NCBI GenBank assembly: GCA_018398765.1
Contig: JAHBMJ010000060.1
Location: forward strand, 22,501 to 58,340
Reading direction: 5' to 3'
From: Chromera velia
Taxonomy: Eukaryota; Sar; Chromeraceae
DNA length: 35,840 nt
Each line of letters opens with the position of its first letter. Within the stretch, counting starts at the first letter, position 1. Shown here piece after piece: positions 20,001-31,358 of this stretch. The position numbers and the translations under genes were made by a program. Under the pieces are notes generated by a model that did not search any database, had not been told where the DNA came from, and saw nothing but the letters and a program-made list of their open reading frames with translations.

Positions 20001-23000
20001 GCAGGTTTGGAAGGGATGGAAGAAGGAAGAACAAAGCTCTCGGACGCACCGGGAGGAGAAGAGAAAATAAGAAGAGGAGAAAGGAAGAAAGGAAAGGAGA
20101 AAATGGCAGAGAAGGGAAGAGGAATCAACCCCACGCACAGACAGAACACTGAGGGCACATGCATTCTGTCAATGAATGAATGAAAACTCCTTTTGACTTA
20201 TTTAAATCTGTTTCTTATTCTCTTCCTTTTGCCTCGAAAGTTCCCCATAGCTCCCTCCCACCCCCTCTCTCTCCCATCACAAACAAAAGCTATGCCGTCA
20301 AGAAGAAGTAAGGTGCAATGAAAGAATAAAATAAAAATTCGATAGATCTGCAAGCAAAAAGAAAGAAAAACAAGCAAACAGAGAAACAAAGAGAGCAAGA
20401 AACTTACAAACAAGAAGGTCAACCAACCAGGAGGGTCACTTTCTCCACCAATTCCTTCATCACGCTTGTTTGGACAGGCCCTTCCCACAAGAGTTCCCCC
20501 CACACACGGTTATTCGCATCCAATGGGAACGGTTCTGTAATCGCCTCCTGTCCAGGGATCTGCGCATCCCGCACGTCGAGGATCTCTCTCTTCTGCCCAC
20601 TCACCCACACGGACCGGGTAGGGAACTCCTTCCCATACGCAATCACGTCACTCAAAATGCGGAGGGGGCGCAGGGGTGGGTACGTGGTCTCGGGGGAAGG
20701 GGACTGGCCGGGAGGCACCCGGGGGCCCGTGGGGGTTTGCAGCATTGGGGCTGCATTCAGTCCTCGGGGGGACCGCAGGGGTGATGCCTGCGGCAGGGGT
20801 GATCTTGGCTCGGTAACCATTCCCCTTTCGCGTGCAATCTGAATGAGGGGACAGTTGACAGAAGGGCAAAACCCCGTCGGGAGGCCGTCTCTTCTCGGTC
20901 GGCCCCTGGAGGCTTTGGCTCTTGCCAACATCTCCTGCAACGCTGCTTCTGTAGGCTCGCACTCACATGTCTTCCTCTCCCCCCCCTGACCCCACGCGTC
21001 TGCAGGTGCAAACGGAAACGAACTCACTGACTGCTGCTGAGGAAAGACTGACGATCCTGCTGCGGGTGACTGCCGGAGTACTTTCTTTCCTGCGGGCTCG
21101 TGAGCCAAAAGCACTCTCGGCACCTTCCCACCGACACGGGCCCACTGAGACCAGAATTCTATCGGACCTGCCTTCTCAATGGCAACGAAAGGATCGTCAA
21201 AGTCACTGTCGGCCATTTCAGCTTCAGTGCGGGGCCTGGCACCCAGAGGCAAGGGAAGGGAATTTCCATTTCCCCCTAGATTCCCCTGGTTAGAGGAGTT
21301 TTTACGGGGGTCCATGGTGAGTCCTGCCTCGACTGCGGCTTTGAAGAGCAAATTTCTCTGCTCACACATTTCGTACTCAACTCCATATGCAACGTCAGGA
21401 CCGTCTGAACCTGGTGTTTCGTATCCTCCCCCCTCACCGTTCAGTTCGCATAGAAGTGAATTTGTGTTTCTGTCTCTGATCTTTTTCTTCTTGTTCGGAG
21501 GAGCGGGAGGGAGGAGCTCGGTCTCATCAACAGGATCGAACGGAGGGAGGGGGAAGGACAAAGGGTCCTCCAATAAAGAACAAAAAGGCTTTGGGGGACG
21601 CGAGCGCTTCCCCCCATCCGAAGCCCGGTTGTTCATCCGATCCATCCCCCCTTCGCCATACATCCCATACCCATCCCCCCCCATCCCCGCCTCTCCCTCA
21701 TCCCCCCCCTCAAACCCCATTTCCGAATCTTCTTCTTCCACACGAATGTCGGGACCCTTCAAGTAAACAAACGCATTTCCCTCGAAGGAAGAACACGCAG
21801 GCGGGCCCGGGACCGACCACCCGACCTCCCCGCCCACGGCAGATGCGGCGGCGGGGCTCCCGTCCCTGTCTCTATCTCGGTAGGGGAAGAACGGGGACCT
21901 CTCGCGTCGCCTCCCCTCTCTTCTCTCAGGATCTGATCTGGCCACGATTTCCTGAATGCACCATGGGGTTTCGATCGACATCATGCAGATCAAAGAACAC
22001 ACGAAATCCGAACGACGGTGCAAGAATCCAAACGGAAGTCGCCATAAGCATTTTTCATCTGTCTGTCTTACCTGTGCAAACCCAAAGAAGGCAAAGGAGG
22101 GGAAACAAACATCTCTTGAAAGGAGAGAAGAACGTCGTGTCCACTTCCATCACCACTCAAGCAAAGATGGCCGAAACAAAGCATTGATTCTTATCAATAA
22201 GGGACAAACGGACAACCGCACAGATTGAAAATAGATCCACTTGACATCATGCCCTCACACATCCTCTCGGGAGTCCGCCGTCCCTTCGCAAAACGGAGAA
22301 ATGACGACTGATACCAGGGAGACAGAAAGAAAGCGGGTACATCGGCAGTCAGTGACAGGTCCACAAACTCAAGTTGTTGACTCGGGACACACATGCAGTT
22401 CCTTTTTCTCTCAAACATTCAAAAACAATTTACTCTGGAAGACAAACAGACAGAGCACAGCAGCGTAGATGGCTCTTTCTTCCTTTTCCCAGACACAAAG
22501 ACAGGCAGACTGGCAAACTGACCATCGCCGTCTTCCACGCCCGAAGCAGCTCTGGGTTCGGCAGGCTGTGCCACTCGGAGACTCCGAATCTTTCTCCGTG
22601 CTCCTGCAAGACCTCATCGGCCAGGGGACACGTCAGAAGCTTCTCCAGGGCCTCCTTTCTTGCCTCGATTCTCTTTCTTTCCTTCTCACCTTCCTCCTTC
22701 TCAGTCCCTTCCACTCCCATGGACACGTCGCCTCCATCTGCACCCCCCTCCCTCTCCTCATAATCAGTCAACATCAGATCCGCCCCAGACGCAACTACAG
22801 AGGCAATGAGGGACTTGCGTAGCGCCTCCACCTCCTCTCTTCGCTTTCTCTCCGAGTCTGCACGTGACCTCATGCCGGCCCGCTCCCGATGAGACACTGT
22901 CGCCGTGCCCCCACCAGTCGACAGCGGTGCCCCCGCCAGCTGCTGAGCCTGCTTGTGGGAAAAGCCCAGCAGAGACGCACGACCCGGGGACACGTCCGGA

Positions 23001-24479
23001 GACGGCAAGTCGCCCTTGGGTGTGCCAAACGGTTGACCAAACAAAGACAGCGACTCGTCGTCCCTCAAGAGACCTCCGGGGCCCGTACGACCTGCGGCAG
23101 GGGTGCTGGTTGCAGAGGTGAGCGCAGGGGGTCTGACTCCATTTGCTCTTTGTTGTGTCTGCTGCTGCTGCTGCTGCGGGGAGGCGAATGGGGGCGACTG
23201 GGCGAAGGAAGCGTGGCTGTTGTAAGTGGCGACATGCACAGCCTGCAGGGGCACCGGGGGATACCCAGGGGAGGGATGGGAAGCAGGGAAGGGGGGGCGA
23301 ACCATCGCCCCTCCCGGTCCTTGCATTGCAAAGGGGGGCAACGCGAATCCCCCGTGAGGGTTTGGGGGGGGTCCTGTACCCGCCTGGCTCATGGCTGGTG
23401 GTTGGGGACCGTCGAATGGCACGAGGGAGACGGACAAGTCGTGTGGGGACATGCCGGGGTGTGGGTGATGGGCTGGGGGGTACATTAAATTTGGGTGGTG
23501 GTGGAATGCGCGTGTGGGGGGGAATCCGTGAGGGCCATGGGGGGGTGGGGACATCGCTACCTGACTTCCACCGGGACCTACGGAGACGTGGGGGGGGAGG
23601 CTGCCAGGAGGACCGAATAAATGCATCTGAGACGGACCCCCAGGGCCAGGGGGGAGGGTGGGATAGTCCTCATTGCCGTCTCGTCTCATTCCCTTTGCAC
23701 CTGCTGGTGGCAGTTTCCTCCTGTTGTCTATACTCCCCTTGCCTGCCTGAGCCTGTGTCCGAGCTATCCCGCCTCTGGGGCTCATGGCTGGACGCGGCGG
23801 TGGTCGAGGGATGGTATTTGGTCTCGGGGGGTGCACATCCACCGTTGCCCAAGCGTGTGTGGCATCGGGCATTTCAGGGCTCCCCATTGGAGGGCCCCAG
23901 GCAGGACCAGGGACCCCGGCACCAGGGGGAGCCGGGGCCCCTCTGGGTGGTTGTGTGATTCCTCCTCCCTGAGGAGGGTACACTCTGGAGATCCCCCCAT
24001 TCTCCATACCTGCTGGGAGGAGGCGGTGTGCATCGGGAGGGAAGGGGGCGATGTGGGGAAGGGGATCTACGGATCTGGCTGTGTGTGTTGGGTCTGGAAA
24101 GGCCCCGGCGGGCATACCGAAAGTGTGGGAGGGGGGGGTTGGTGGGAGGGGTGGAAGGGGCGGCCGGTCGAGTGCTTTGAGTGCTGCCTCGAGAAATGTC
24201 TTTTTGGGTGCGCCTGGAGAGAGCCGCAGGGCCTCGCTGGATTCCTTCAGTGCCAACGCCGTCTCGTGGGGTCTCTCTGCGGCCCAATCACGCACTCTCC
24301 TCGTCACTGCACGGAGGCATTCGCGCTGAGTGGAGAGAACTGCGATGCCCTGCCCGGTGTGCCTGGAGACGGAATCTGACAGAGAGGGCACAGCTTTGAC
24401 TTCAAACCCAGACTCCGAGAGCTCGGAGGGAGGGGGGGCGGGGGGATCTGCATAGACAGAGATAGACAGACAAGACACA

Positions 24480-24522
<43 letters not shown>

Positions 24523-27500
24523 GGCGGAGAGACAGGTTCGTTTTGGATTGCTTTCAGGACAAACAGGCAAGAAGACAGGGGGTCAGACAAGCTACAGATC
24601 TCGGCTTCTTTTACTTTCTTTCAGACAGACGTACGGACGGACATGTGCGAAGGCAGTCAGGCGGATGCATGTCAGCTGTTTCGATGCCCTTTTTTCGCTT
24701 CAATCAGAAGCATCAAAGCCGAACAGAACAACACCAAAAAGCCACCCCCCCCCTGAACGACCTGTGAGTTCGGAACTGGAGCTGTAGTCTGGAAACAGCT
24801 CTCCTTTCATGGCCTCGAGGAAACGCACACTTCCCTCCCAAGCGAGTTGACGTTCCCGTACGGGGCCCGCATCGAAAGTCAACTCGTCCTGCGCGCACAG
24901 CGAGCGATCAATAAATAAAGTCCACAAAGAATCGAAAATCTCACACGCGAACGGTTAGAGAGAGAAGAACAGGGACTCGAACGGACACTATGCGAGAAGC
25001 TTAGACGGGAACGTGTCAACTCTTCCCTTCCGTCGCCCGGGAGAGACGAATGACCAAGACGAACCGAGAACCTGCCTAACCCACCCATGCGCGAATCTTC
25101 TCTCCTGCCTTTGCGAAAGCGCAAAGTCGGGGCCACCCTTTCACAAAAACCACTGCGTAGAGTATTTTCGGTTTGCGGGGTTGCCTCTGCTCTTCCCCCT
25201 TGGTTTCTCCAGGGGGTCGATAGAACGACACTTCCTCCGGCTCCACTTCCACCAAACAACGAAGGAAAGTGGAAGGCAACACCAAACCACCAGACCCTGA
25301 GCTGTTCTCTCCACACTCTTTCAGGACATCCTTCTCAGCTGCCTGCGCCTCTGCCACCCTCTTGGGCATCTGAGAGAGGGGCAAATTCTCCAGATGAACC
25401 TTGTTCACCGAGAACAAAGCCGGTCGCAAAGATGCTGTTCCCCCGCTAGCGGAAGAAGAAGAAGCAGAAGGAGCAGGAGACAAACCGCCTGCACTGTCTG
25501 CACTGGGAGGTGCTATCTGTGCCACATAGAAAGAGGCCGCCAGCCTCATTGGGGACCCGGGGGGGGTCTCCACGAGTTGTCGGAGGGTGGGAGGGATTCT
25601 GCGATCAACCATACATACAGAAGTGTGCATGCATAAATCATACAGAATGTGTGGCAAAATAATCAATGAACAATAGTACAGAATTAATGAAAAGAAATGC
25701 ATGTGGGAGGGATTCTGCAATCAACCATACATACAGAGGTGCTTTCGTCCACACATCAAAAAGGATGAAGGCGGAAAAAACCGTACTGATGTCGGGTGCG
25801 CCTTTGTTCAGTCGTCTTTTTTACAAGACAAAGGGGACGGATCGAGGAAAGAAGAAAAGCCAGGCGGCAAAACGTGAAAAAGGAAGAGGGTGGAGTTGCG
25901 CAGCCTTTTCCAACCTATGCAGCCTATCGAAGCCTGCAGGGGCAAACAAAAAAGAACCCGCCGGATATTCCGTCATCACAAATCTGAAAAGAAAAGAAAA
26001 AGCGCGGTCGATCGATCGAGGCAAACCATGCACATTCATTGTTGCCAATGCATTCTCTAGGGAGGGAGAGAGAGAGAAGGCTCGCGCGAGAGTCCAAAAA
26101 GGCATGCATCTCCGGGTGCGTTGCAGTCACGTTTTCCTTTCTTCTCCAACCTGTAGTGGTTCGCAAATGCCAATTCGTTTCCCTTCGTGGAAGCGTCCAG
26201 GACAAGCCAGCCCTCGGGACCCCTGTCTGCCAGCAGCCACAGGCGCAAACCGATGCACATCCCGGGAGCAAGGGGGGTGAACGGAGTGAGAAGAGAAGGA
26301 GGAGACTTCGGCACGGGCACCGGCCCCGTCCCTCCTGCTGGGGCTGCACCCGCTGCCGCTGCCGCCCCTCCCGCATACCGTCCCTGGGGCGACACGGCGG
26401 TGGGCTTCTCCGGGGGTGCAAATTGTTCGTGCAGCGCCATCCTTCTGTCAACCTCCTCCTTCCGCATCAAACGCACAATCCCCGTGACCTCTCCAAGGAA
26501 CATCGCGCGCGTTTCCTCTCCCACAGGGGTGGGTCCCAGGAAACCCAAGCCTGCGTGCGTGCGTCAGTCATATATATGTCAGACAATCGTGGCAACTGTA
26601 CAGATGCACAATGTGAATACATAACAGCCCCCCTTGCTCTTCACCCAGACACACGGGGGCTTCCCAGAAAGAAACCCTCCACTCAACCCTTTTTTTTCTT
26701 TCGGGCAATAGGTGCGGATGAAGCCTTTTGTGTTCCCTGACGGTTGCCAGTGGGAGCTTGCGGCAGACAGAAGAACCGAGCACAAAGGCGACGACAAACA
26801 CAAGCTTGCCTGTCTGAGTGACCAGTCTCCTGACAGAGAGACTGACCGAAGGACGCCTCAAAGTGTTTTGAGGTGATGCACGCGAGGTGACGGGGCTCCA
26901 CAATGCGGACAAGAGAGAGGTACAGGTTTTTCTCGCCTGCAATCAACCGTCCATCCATGCATCCGTCCATATGTCCATACATAAATTGATACGGAACACA
27001 CACAATTGCATGCCATAGACAAACCTTGCCCTGTGGGTGCACCCACACAGACGTACAGACACACACACACACACGGACGGAGGCACGCCCGCCCGCTCGA
27101 AACTAAAGGCACTTGGTGAGCGAGTAATTCAGCAAAGGGGGGGAGGTGCACCTCTTTCACTGGACTCACGCACCACATACACGAGATTGCGGACGCCCGT
27201 ACAGAAAGGAGACGGCACCTAGATTCTCGCATCGCTCTTTTGCCCACAGATGGGCAGGTGCGCTTCATTCCTTCCCCTCCCCTTTCGACCAATTCTCCTT
27301 ACACAGCAGAACGGACCTTCTTCGATCTGCCTGACGAGCTGCTCCTCGTCAGATGGGACTTCCCCTGGCCGTATTCCCTCAATGCGCACTTTCGCTTCGC
27401 CCCCCGCATGCTCGAGCATCGCGGTCCGTGCGGCCTCGGCACTTGGGTGGATCTCATTGTCTGCAAAGAAATTGTAAAGAGATAACATAGAGGACAACAG

Positions 27501-27839
27501 GGATGAGGCATGAAGGAGGCAAAGAGGAAAAGGGAATGAAGAGGGATGAACCTGAAGAGTGATCAACGAAACGACTGTTGCCGGGGGGAGAGGAGAAGCG
27601 AGATTTACTGTCTGCAAAGGGCAATTAAAACCGGACTGACGATTTAGCCACTGGTGTCTTCTCTTTAGACACGCCGTCTGTAGTTCTCCCCAAGTATCGG
27701 GGAAAAATACAGGGGGTGCACTCCCAGATCTGGACACGGTACTGTACGGTCTGCAGACAAGAACACACGAACAGAAATTCCAGCCAGAGGAAGAAATCAC
27801 GAGCGCCAACCATGAATTTTTCCCTTACCTGGAAAGCAT
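17022..27839 (-). CDS. Large SET-domain protein with two AT-hooks, 12 exons, divergent active site
   Basis: Exons (minus): 27829-27839, 27641-27750, 27317-27460, 27174-27218, 26847-26936, 26151-26550, 25085-25598, 24762-24888, 22523-24447, 20428-21951, 19315-19791, 17022-18788. They total 7134 nt with matching phases (about 2,377 residues, TGA stop). The SET domain covers roughly residues 120-450: SKHFEASFGLGF, MFLGEV (for EYxGE), VLDASTKGNELAFANHYR (for DAxxxGNxxRFxNH), then a 130-residue insert, RLCAFAKAGEKIRAW and DELTFDAG (for ELTFDYG). Next come a Pro-rich stretch with a Gln run (23150-23178), an acidic/Pro-rich exon with CECEP and FCPSVNC, a conserved-looking domain (residues 1630-1850) and a disordered tail. 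AT-hooks are GPGRPRGS (17811-17840) and GRPKGRPRK (17318-17362). This implies a nuclear chromatin protein. The expected Tyr residues are Phe and Ala, so methyltransferase activity is doubtful. Least sure: the exon-1 start, the donor of exon 2 (27632 also possible) and the donor of exon 10. Confidence 0.82.
19160..19314 (-). repeat. Simple repeats including a GTCG array at the exon-11 donor
   Basis: On the plus strand GAAA units lie at 19165-19195, CAGA at 19236-19254 and TC at 19259-19282. A CGAC block at 19297-19314 follows. On the gene strand this last block is a GTCG array beginning at the first base of the intron after exon 11 (19314) of the SET gene. Confidence 0.87.
19756..19879 (-). 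repeat. Duplicated 3' splice site and exon-11 start of SET gene
   Basis: Forty identical bases at 19756-19795 and 19840-19879, offset 84 bp, cover TGCAG and the first 36 bases of exon 11 (IPGLVFDFNTLS). Between the two copies the frame is open on the gene strand. Use of the upstream acceptor (exon starting at 19875) would therefore add 28 residues in frame, half of them a hydrophobic Phe/Leu-rich run. The downstream acceptor at 19791 has a better pyrimidine tract and is the simpler choice. Confidence 0.9.
24478..24524 (+). repeat. (CA)n-(GA)n microsatellite at 3' end of SET-gene intron 8
   Basis: A compound dinucleotide array lying about 30 bp upstream (gene strand) of the exon-9 acceptor. 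On the gene strand it reads TC then TG. Confidence 0.9.
25587..25740 (-). repeat. Duplicated 3' splice site and exon-7 start of SET gene
   Basis: The segments 25587-25624 and 25703-25740, offset 116 bp, match over about 38 bases with two differences. They comprise the first 12 bases of exon 7 and about 26 bases of the intron end, including the GCAG acceptor. The upstream copy would start an exon at 25714 but meets an in-frame TAA within about 30 bases, so it is a decoy. The copy at 25598 joins the SET-domain frame correctly. Confidence 0.9.
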
Positions 27840-28595
27840 GACGCCGTAAGATTTTTCTGGACCTCTTCTGTACAAATAACCAGACGCCTACTGTCCCAAA
27901 GACAACGTCTCAGGGATTTCGCTTGCCCGGTCGAAATTTCGTCAGCAGAACGAACGTGTGTAAGCCAGCCATTCTCGGCTTTTGGAGCAAGTTTTCTGAG
28001 GTGGTCAGGTGAAGAAATTTTCCGGCGACATGGCCAACACGTAATCTTGACGGGAAGACCTCACGCTGCTTTCATCATGAACTTCTCTTCCTCCGATCGA
28101 AGATCAGAGATGTCTGTGTCGGTGCATGACAAGGGCGTCTGCAATGTATATATAGCACAGTCTGAAAATGGCCCCGCAATGCCACGAGTCTTACGATTTC
28201 AACAGATCCCGGAAAGCGAAATTTGAGCTGTAGGTGTTCCGGGGTCCCAGGATGTCCCAGGCTGGGCCCGCGAGGTTAATTGAATCTGAGAGGCCCCGGC
28301 AGAATTAGTGACAGGTCATCATACAGATGTCTGCAGGACTTCAATCTCGCGAGAAAACGATCTTCAATCCTCGAGATCGTCGCTCAGATTTGCAATGCAA
28401 CCCAATTGCAACATCACCTGGACGTGTCAAGTTCTCTGTTTCCTTTGAACGAAGACCTCGGAAAGATTTTGGCAGCATCGACTCTGCCTTGATAGCTACT
28501 CACCTGAGCACCGTCAGACAGAGTGGAAGTCCGACAGCAGGCAAAGAGAGAGCCGGCCTGTGAGGTATTAGGGAGGAAAGGCTGCAAGTAGAAAA
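27840..28595. promoter_or_regulatory. Divergent promoter region between SET gene and small membrane-protein gene
   Basis: No frame here shows convincing coding structure. The interval separates oppositely oriented genes, so both promoters must lie here unless either has further 5' exons. A TATATATAG run occurs at 28147-28155, but a TATA role cannot be assigned. Confidence 0.4.
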
Positions 28596-29084
28596 ATGCG
28601 CACATCCTGGTGGAATCTCCTCTACTTTGCTGTATTTCTTCATGCGCTGGCATTTGTTTCTGTGCAAAGCCGCACGGACAGCGTCCCCACTTCAAGACAC
28701 GACATGTTGAAACCCTCAGCAGTCGGTGCAGCCACCGGATCGCCTCCACGAGGTTTGACTGCAGATGCTGCCGGGGCTCCTTCTTCCAGTTTCATCCAGA
28801 AAGAGGCCACAGCCACGCGAAGAAGCGAAGAGGCAAAGACAGATCCACCAACGGAGAAGGCCAAGGGAACAGAAGAGACGCAGAACACGTCAGAAAAGAA
28901 ACGGATTCTCTCCACAAGCACGTCAACTGTGAAACCGATCCGAATGTCTTCCAACGGCCTTGTGGGAATTCTCATGGGTCTCTTCATGACCTTCATCTTC
29001 GTGTCCGGCCTCTCGTGTCTGGTCGGAATTTCAGTGCCTACAGTCTTCGATGACAAAGTACTCCCAATGAACAAGGAGTACTGA
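28596..29084 (+). CDS. Small secreted/type I membrane protein, candidate V-ATPase accessory (Ac45/VOA1-like tail)
   Basis: 162 residues ending in TGA, with no intron needed. Residues 1-26 form a signal peptide (LYFAVFLHALAFVSVQS). Residues 27-118 are Ser/Thr/Glu/Lys-rich and look disordered. Residues 122-148 form a transmembrane segment, GLVGILMGLFMTFIFVSGLS, followed by CLVGISVPTVFDDKVLPMNKEY. The Gly/Leu-rich membrane helix, then I-x-x-P-x-x-F and a short tail ending near Pro and Lys-Glu, resemble the C-terminal transmembrane domain of V-ATPase accessory proteins (Ac45/VOA1 family), which sit in the V0 sector and act in assembly. The luminal domain of Ac45 is absent. The assignment is by pattern, and it could be an unrelated type I membrane protein. 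Confidence 0.62.
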   Translation: MRTSWWNLLYFAVFLHALAFVSVQSRTDSVPTSRHDMLKPSAVGAATGSPPRGLTADAAGAPSSSFIQKEATATRRSEEAKTDPPTEKAKGTEETQNTSEKKRILSTSTSTVKPIRMSSNGLVGILMGLFMTFIFVSGLSCLVGISVPTVFDDKVLPMNKEY

Positions 29085-29794
29085 CTGACTTGCTCTATAA
29101 ACTAATTCAATAGAGGACCTTCAGAGACAAGACCTCTGTGTGTAAGTGCGTGAAATGGAATCAAATGAGTCCTTTGTCAGTCGTGTGATTGCAGCATTCC
29201 GATCACTCTCCACTTCCACCTCTTCTGTGTAATTTCAGCCTCCCGTTCCACTCTCTTTCCGCCCTCTCACCATCGCTTCCTTCCTCCCACGATTTGCTTC
29301 AGGCGTCGGTCACCTCCATCCAACCCTGATCCCTTCCCTGGTTTGGTCGATCTATTCTCTCCTGTTTCTGTCTCCTTTCTTTTCTTCTTTTTAGTTTTCG
29401 TGCTTCCTTCCCTCAGTCCCACTCCCCTTCTTTCTTTCTGTCTGTCTTTGTCTCCATCTCTCCGCTTGCCTCGACTCTCTGTCTGTCCCTGGGGAAAAGA
29501 AGGAAGACACAGTCTGTCCGTCCTGGCTGGCTGTCTCTGTTTTGTGGGCGAATCAAAGAAGCATTTCTGTTTCAGTTTACAAACAGGAAAAAAAAAGTCG
29601 CATTGGTTTTCCGTCTGCTTCTGCCTGCCGATGCCGTTGTGCACCTTATCTTTTTTGGGGGGGTGTATCTGTTCTGAAAGCGACAAAGAAACGAAAAAAG
29701 TCCCAGAAAATCTTAATTTTCTGTCTTTTTGTCTGTCCATGTTTTCTGAGAAGCCGTGTTTGTGTCGTTTCTTGTGCCCGCTGTTTCTTTTTTC
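29085..29794 (+). other. 3' flank, pyrimidine-rich, no gene seen
   Basis: Plus-strand pyrimidine-rich DNA with TCTG repeats. A long open frame on the minus strand (29267-30064) is Lys/Arg/Gln-rich and maps onto the repeats. It lacks recognisable domains and is not accepted as a gene. Confidence 0.45.
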
Positions 29795-30741
29795 GTCTGT
29801 TGCGTGCATGAAGAGAAGGAGGGAAAAGAAAGAAACGTATGGTCTGTCTGTGTGTTTGTCCATGTACAGTCTCTCCGCTTGCTCAAATTGTCGAAACATT
29901 TCCGTCGCGCCAGACTCCGAAGAACGTTCAAGTGGATGCGTATTCGCGAAAACGGAGAGGCGTCTTTCTTTCTTTGTCTCTTTCGTTCCTGTCTTCCTGG
30001 CTGACGATATAGTCTGTCTGCCTGCCTGTCTATCTACATGAAAAAACGACAGAGAAGAAAACACACATGGTCTATCTGTCTGCCTGCCTGTCTGTCTACA
30101 TGAAGAAATGAGGGAGAAGAAAAAACATATAGTCTATCTGTCTGCCTGCCTGTCTGTCTACATGAAGAGAATGAGGGAGAAGAAAAAACATAAGTCTATC
30201 TGTCTGCCTGCCTGTCTGTCTACATGAAGAAATGAGGGAGAAGAAAAAACATATAGTCTATCTGTCTGCCTGCTTGCCTGCCTGCAATGCCCTGCATGCC
30301 TGTCAGTCTTCTCTTTTTGTCTCTCATGCATGAAGAGGGGGGAGAAGAAGAAACATATAGTCTATCTGTCTGTCTGCCTTCTTGTCTGCCTGCCTGCCTG
30401 TCTGTCTTTTCTTTTTGTCTCTCGTGTACATGAAGAGAAGGAGGGAGAAGAAGAAACAGAGAGTCTGTGTTCTCTGCCCCTCTCTATGTCCGTGTCTGTA
30501 CTTTGAGAGAAGGGAAGAGAAAGATACAGTCAACCCTGTCTCTCTGTCTGTCTCTACGCCTGGAGGTCTGGCACCCTTTCACTAAGAGAGCGCGCCAAAA
30601 GAAGAAGGACAAAAACAGAAGAGAATGAAGAAATGAAGAGAAAAAGGGAAAGAAAAGACGAGATAGTCTGTCTATCTGTCTGTCTGTAGGAAGACGATAT
30701 AGTCTGTAGAAACATATAGTCTGTCTGTCTGTTTGTCTGTT

Positions 30742-30780
<39 letters not shown>

Positions 30781-31080
30781 AGAAAAGACGATATAGTCTG
30801 CCTGTCTGCTTCTGAAGAAAAGGAGGGAGAAGAAGAAGAAACATATAGTCTGTCTGCTTCTTGCTTTCTCTTTTGTCTGTTGTTTAATGAAGACAAGGAG
30901 GGAAAAGAAGTCATGTAGTGCTTGACACTCACTTTTCGGGCCCCCTGCCAGCGTTGTCTGATTGTTTGTTCGTTTTTTTTTTTTCTTTGTTATTTCTTTC
31001 TTTCTCTTTTGTCTGTTGTGTGCATGAAGAAAAGGAGGGAGAAGAAGCAACATATAGTCTGTCTGTCGAAAGCAAAACTT
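29795..31080 (+). repeat. Degenerate interspersed minisatellite, core about 60 bp
   Basis: A core of TCTGTCTGCCTG, then TACATGAAG, then GAGGGAGAAGAA and CATATAG recurs many times. Near-perfect tandem copies of about 62 bp run from 30008 to 30257. Longer, diverged copies follow near 30300, 30430, 30820, 30890 and 31030, and one precedes them near 29805. Copy length varies because the TCTG block expands separately. No copy has a conserved reading frame. Confidence 0.88.
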
Positions 31081-31139
31081 GCCTGACGGGGGCCACAGGG
31101 ATGAGTCAATGAAACGAAAGAGGAAGAAATCATATCGTC

Positions 31140-31326
31140 TGTTTCTCTTTTGTTTTTTCTGTCTTTCTTTGCTTGCTTCCTTTCTTTCTTTTTACTTGCT
31201 TGCCTGCTATCTCGAGTTCGTTCTATCTATTTTTTCTTTCTTTCTTGCTTGGGTGGTTGTCTGCTTCCTCTTTCTCTCTCTCTCTCCCTCCCTCTCTCTC
31301 TCCTTCCCTCGCGCGCGCGCGTTTTG

Positions 31327-31358
<32 letters not shown>

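Noticed and set aside
20419-20427. TGA at 20419-20421 as the end of a separate gene in exon 10
   Set aside because: A GTTGGT donor nine bases earlier keeps the frame and joins exons 11 and 12, which continue in phase. The large single-gene model fits better, though the exact donor is not certain.
25821-25935. An exon after the TGCAG at about 25936 as the continuation of the SET domain
   Set aside because: In the phase set by the previous exon it meets a stop almost at once, whereas the acceptor at 25598 continues the SET frame.
29267-30064. 265-residue minus-strand frame as a gene
   Set aside because: It maps onto degenerate TCTG/TTTC repeats, has Lys/Arg/Gln bias in line with them, and has no domain or neighbouring exon.
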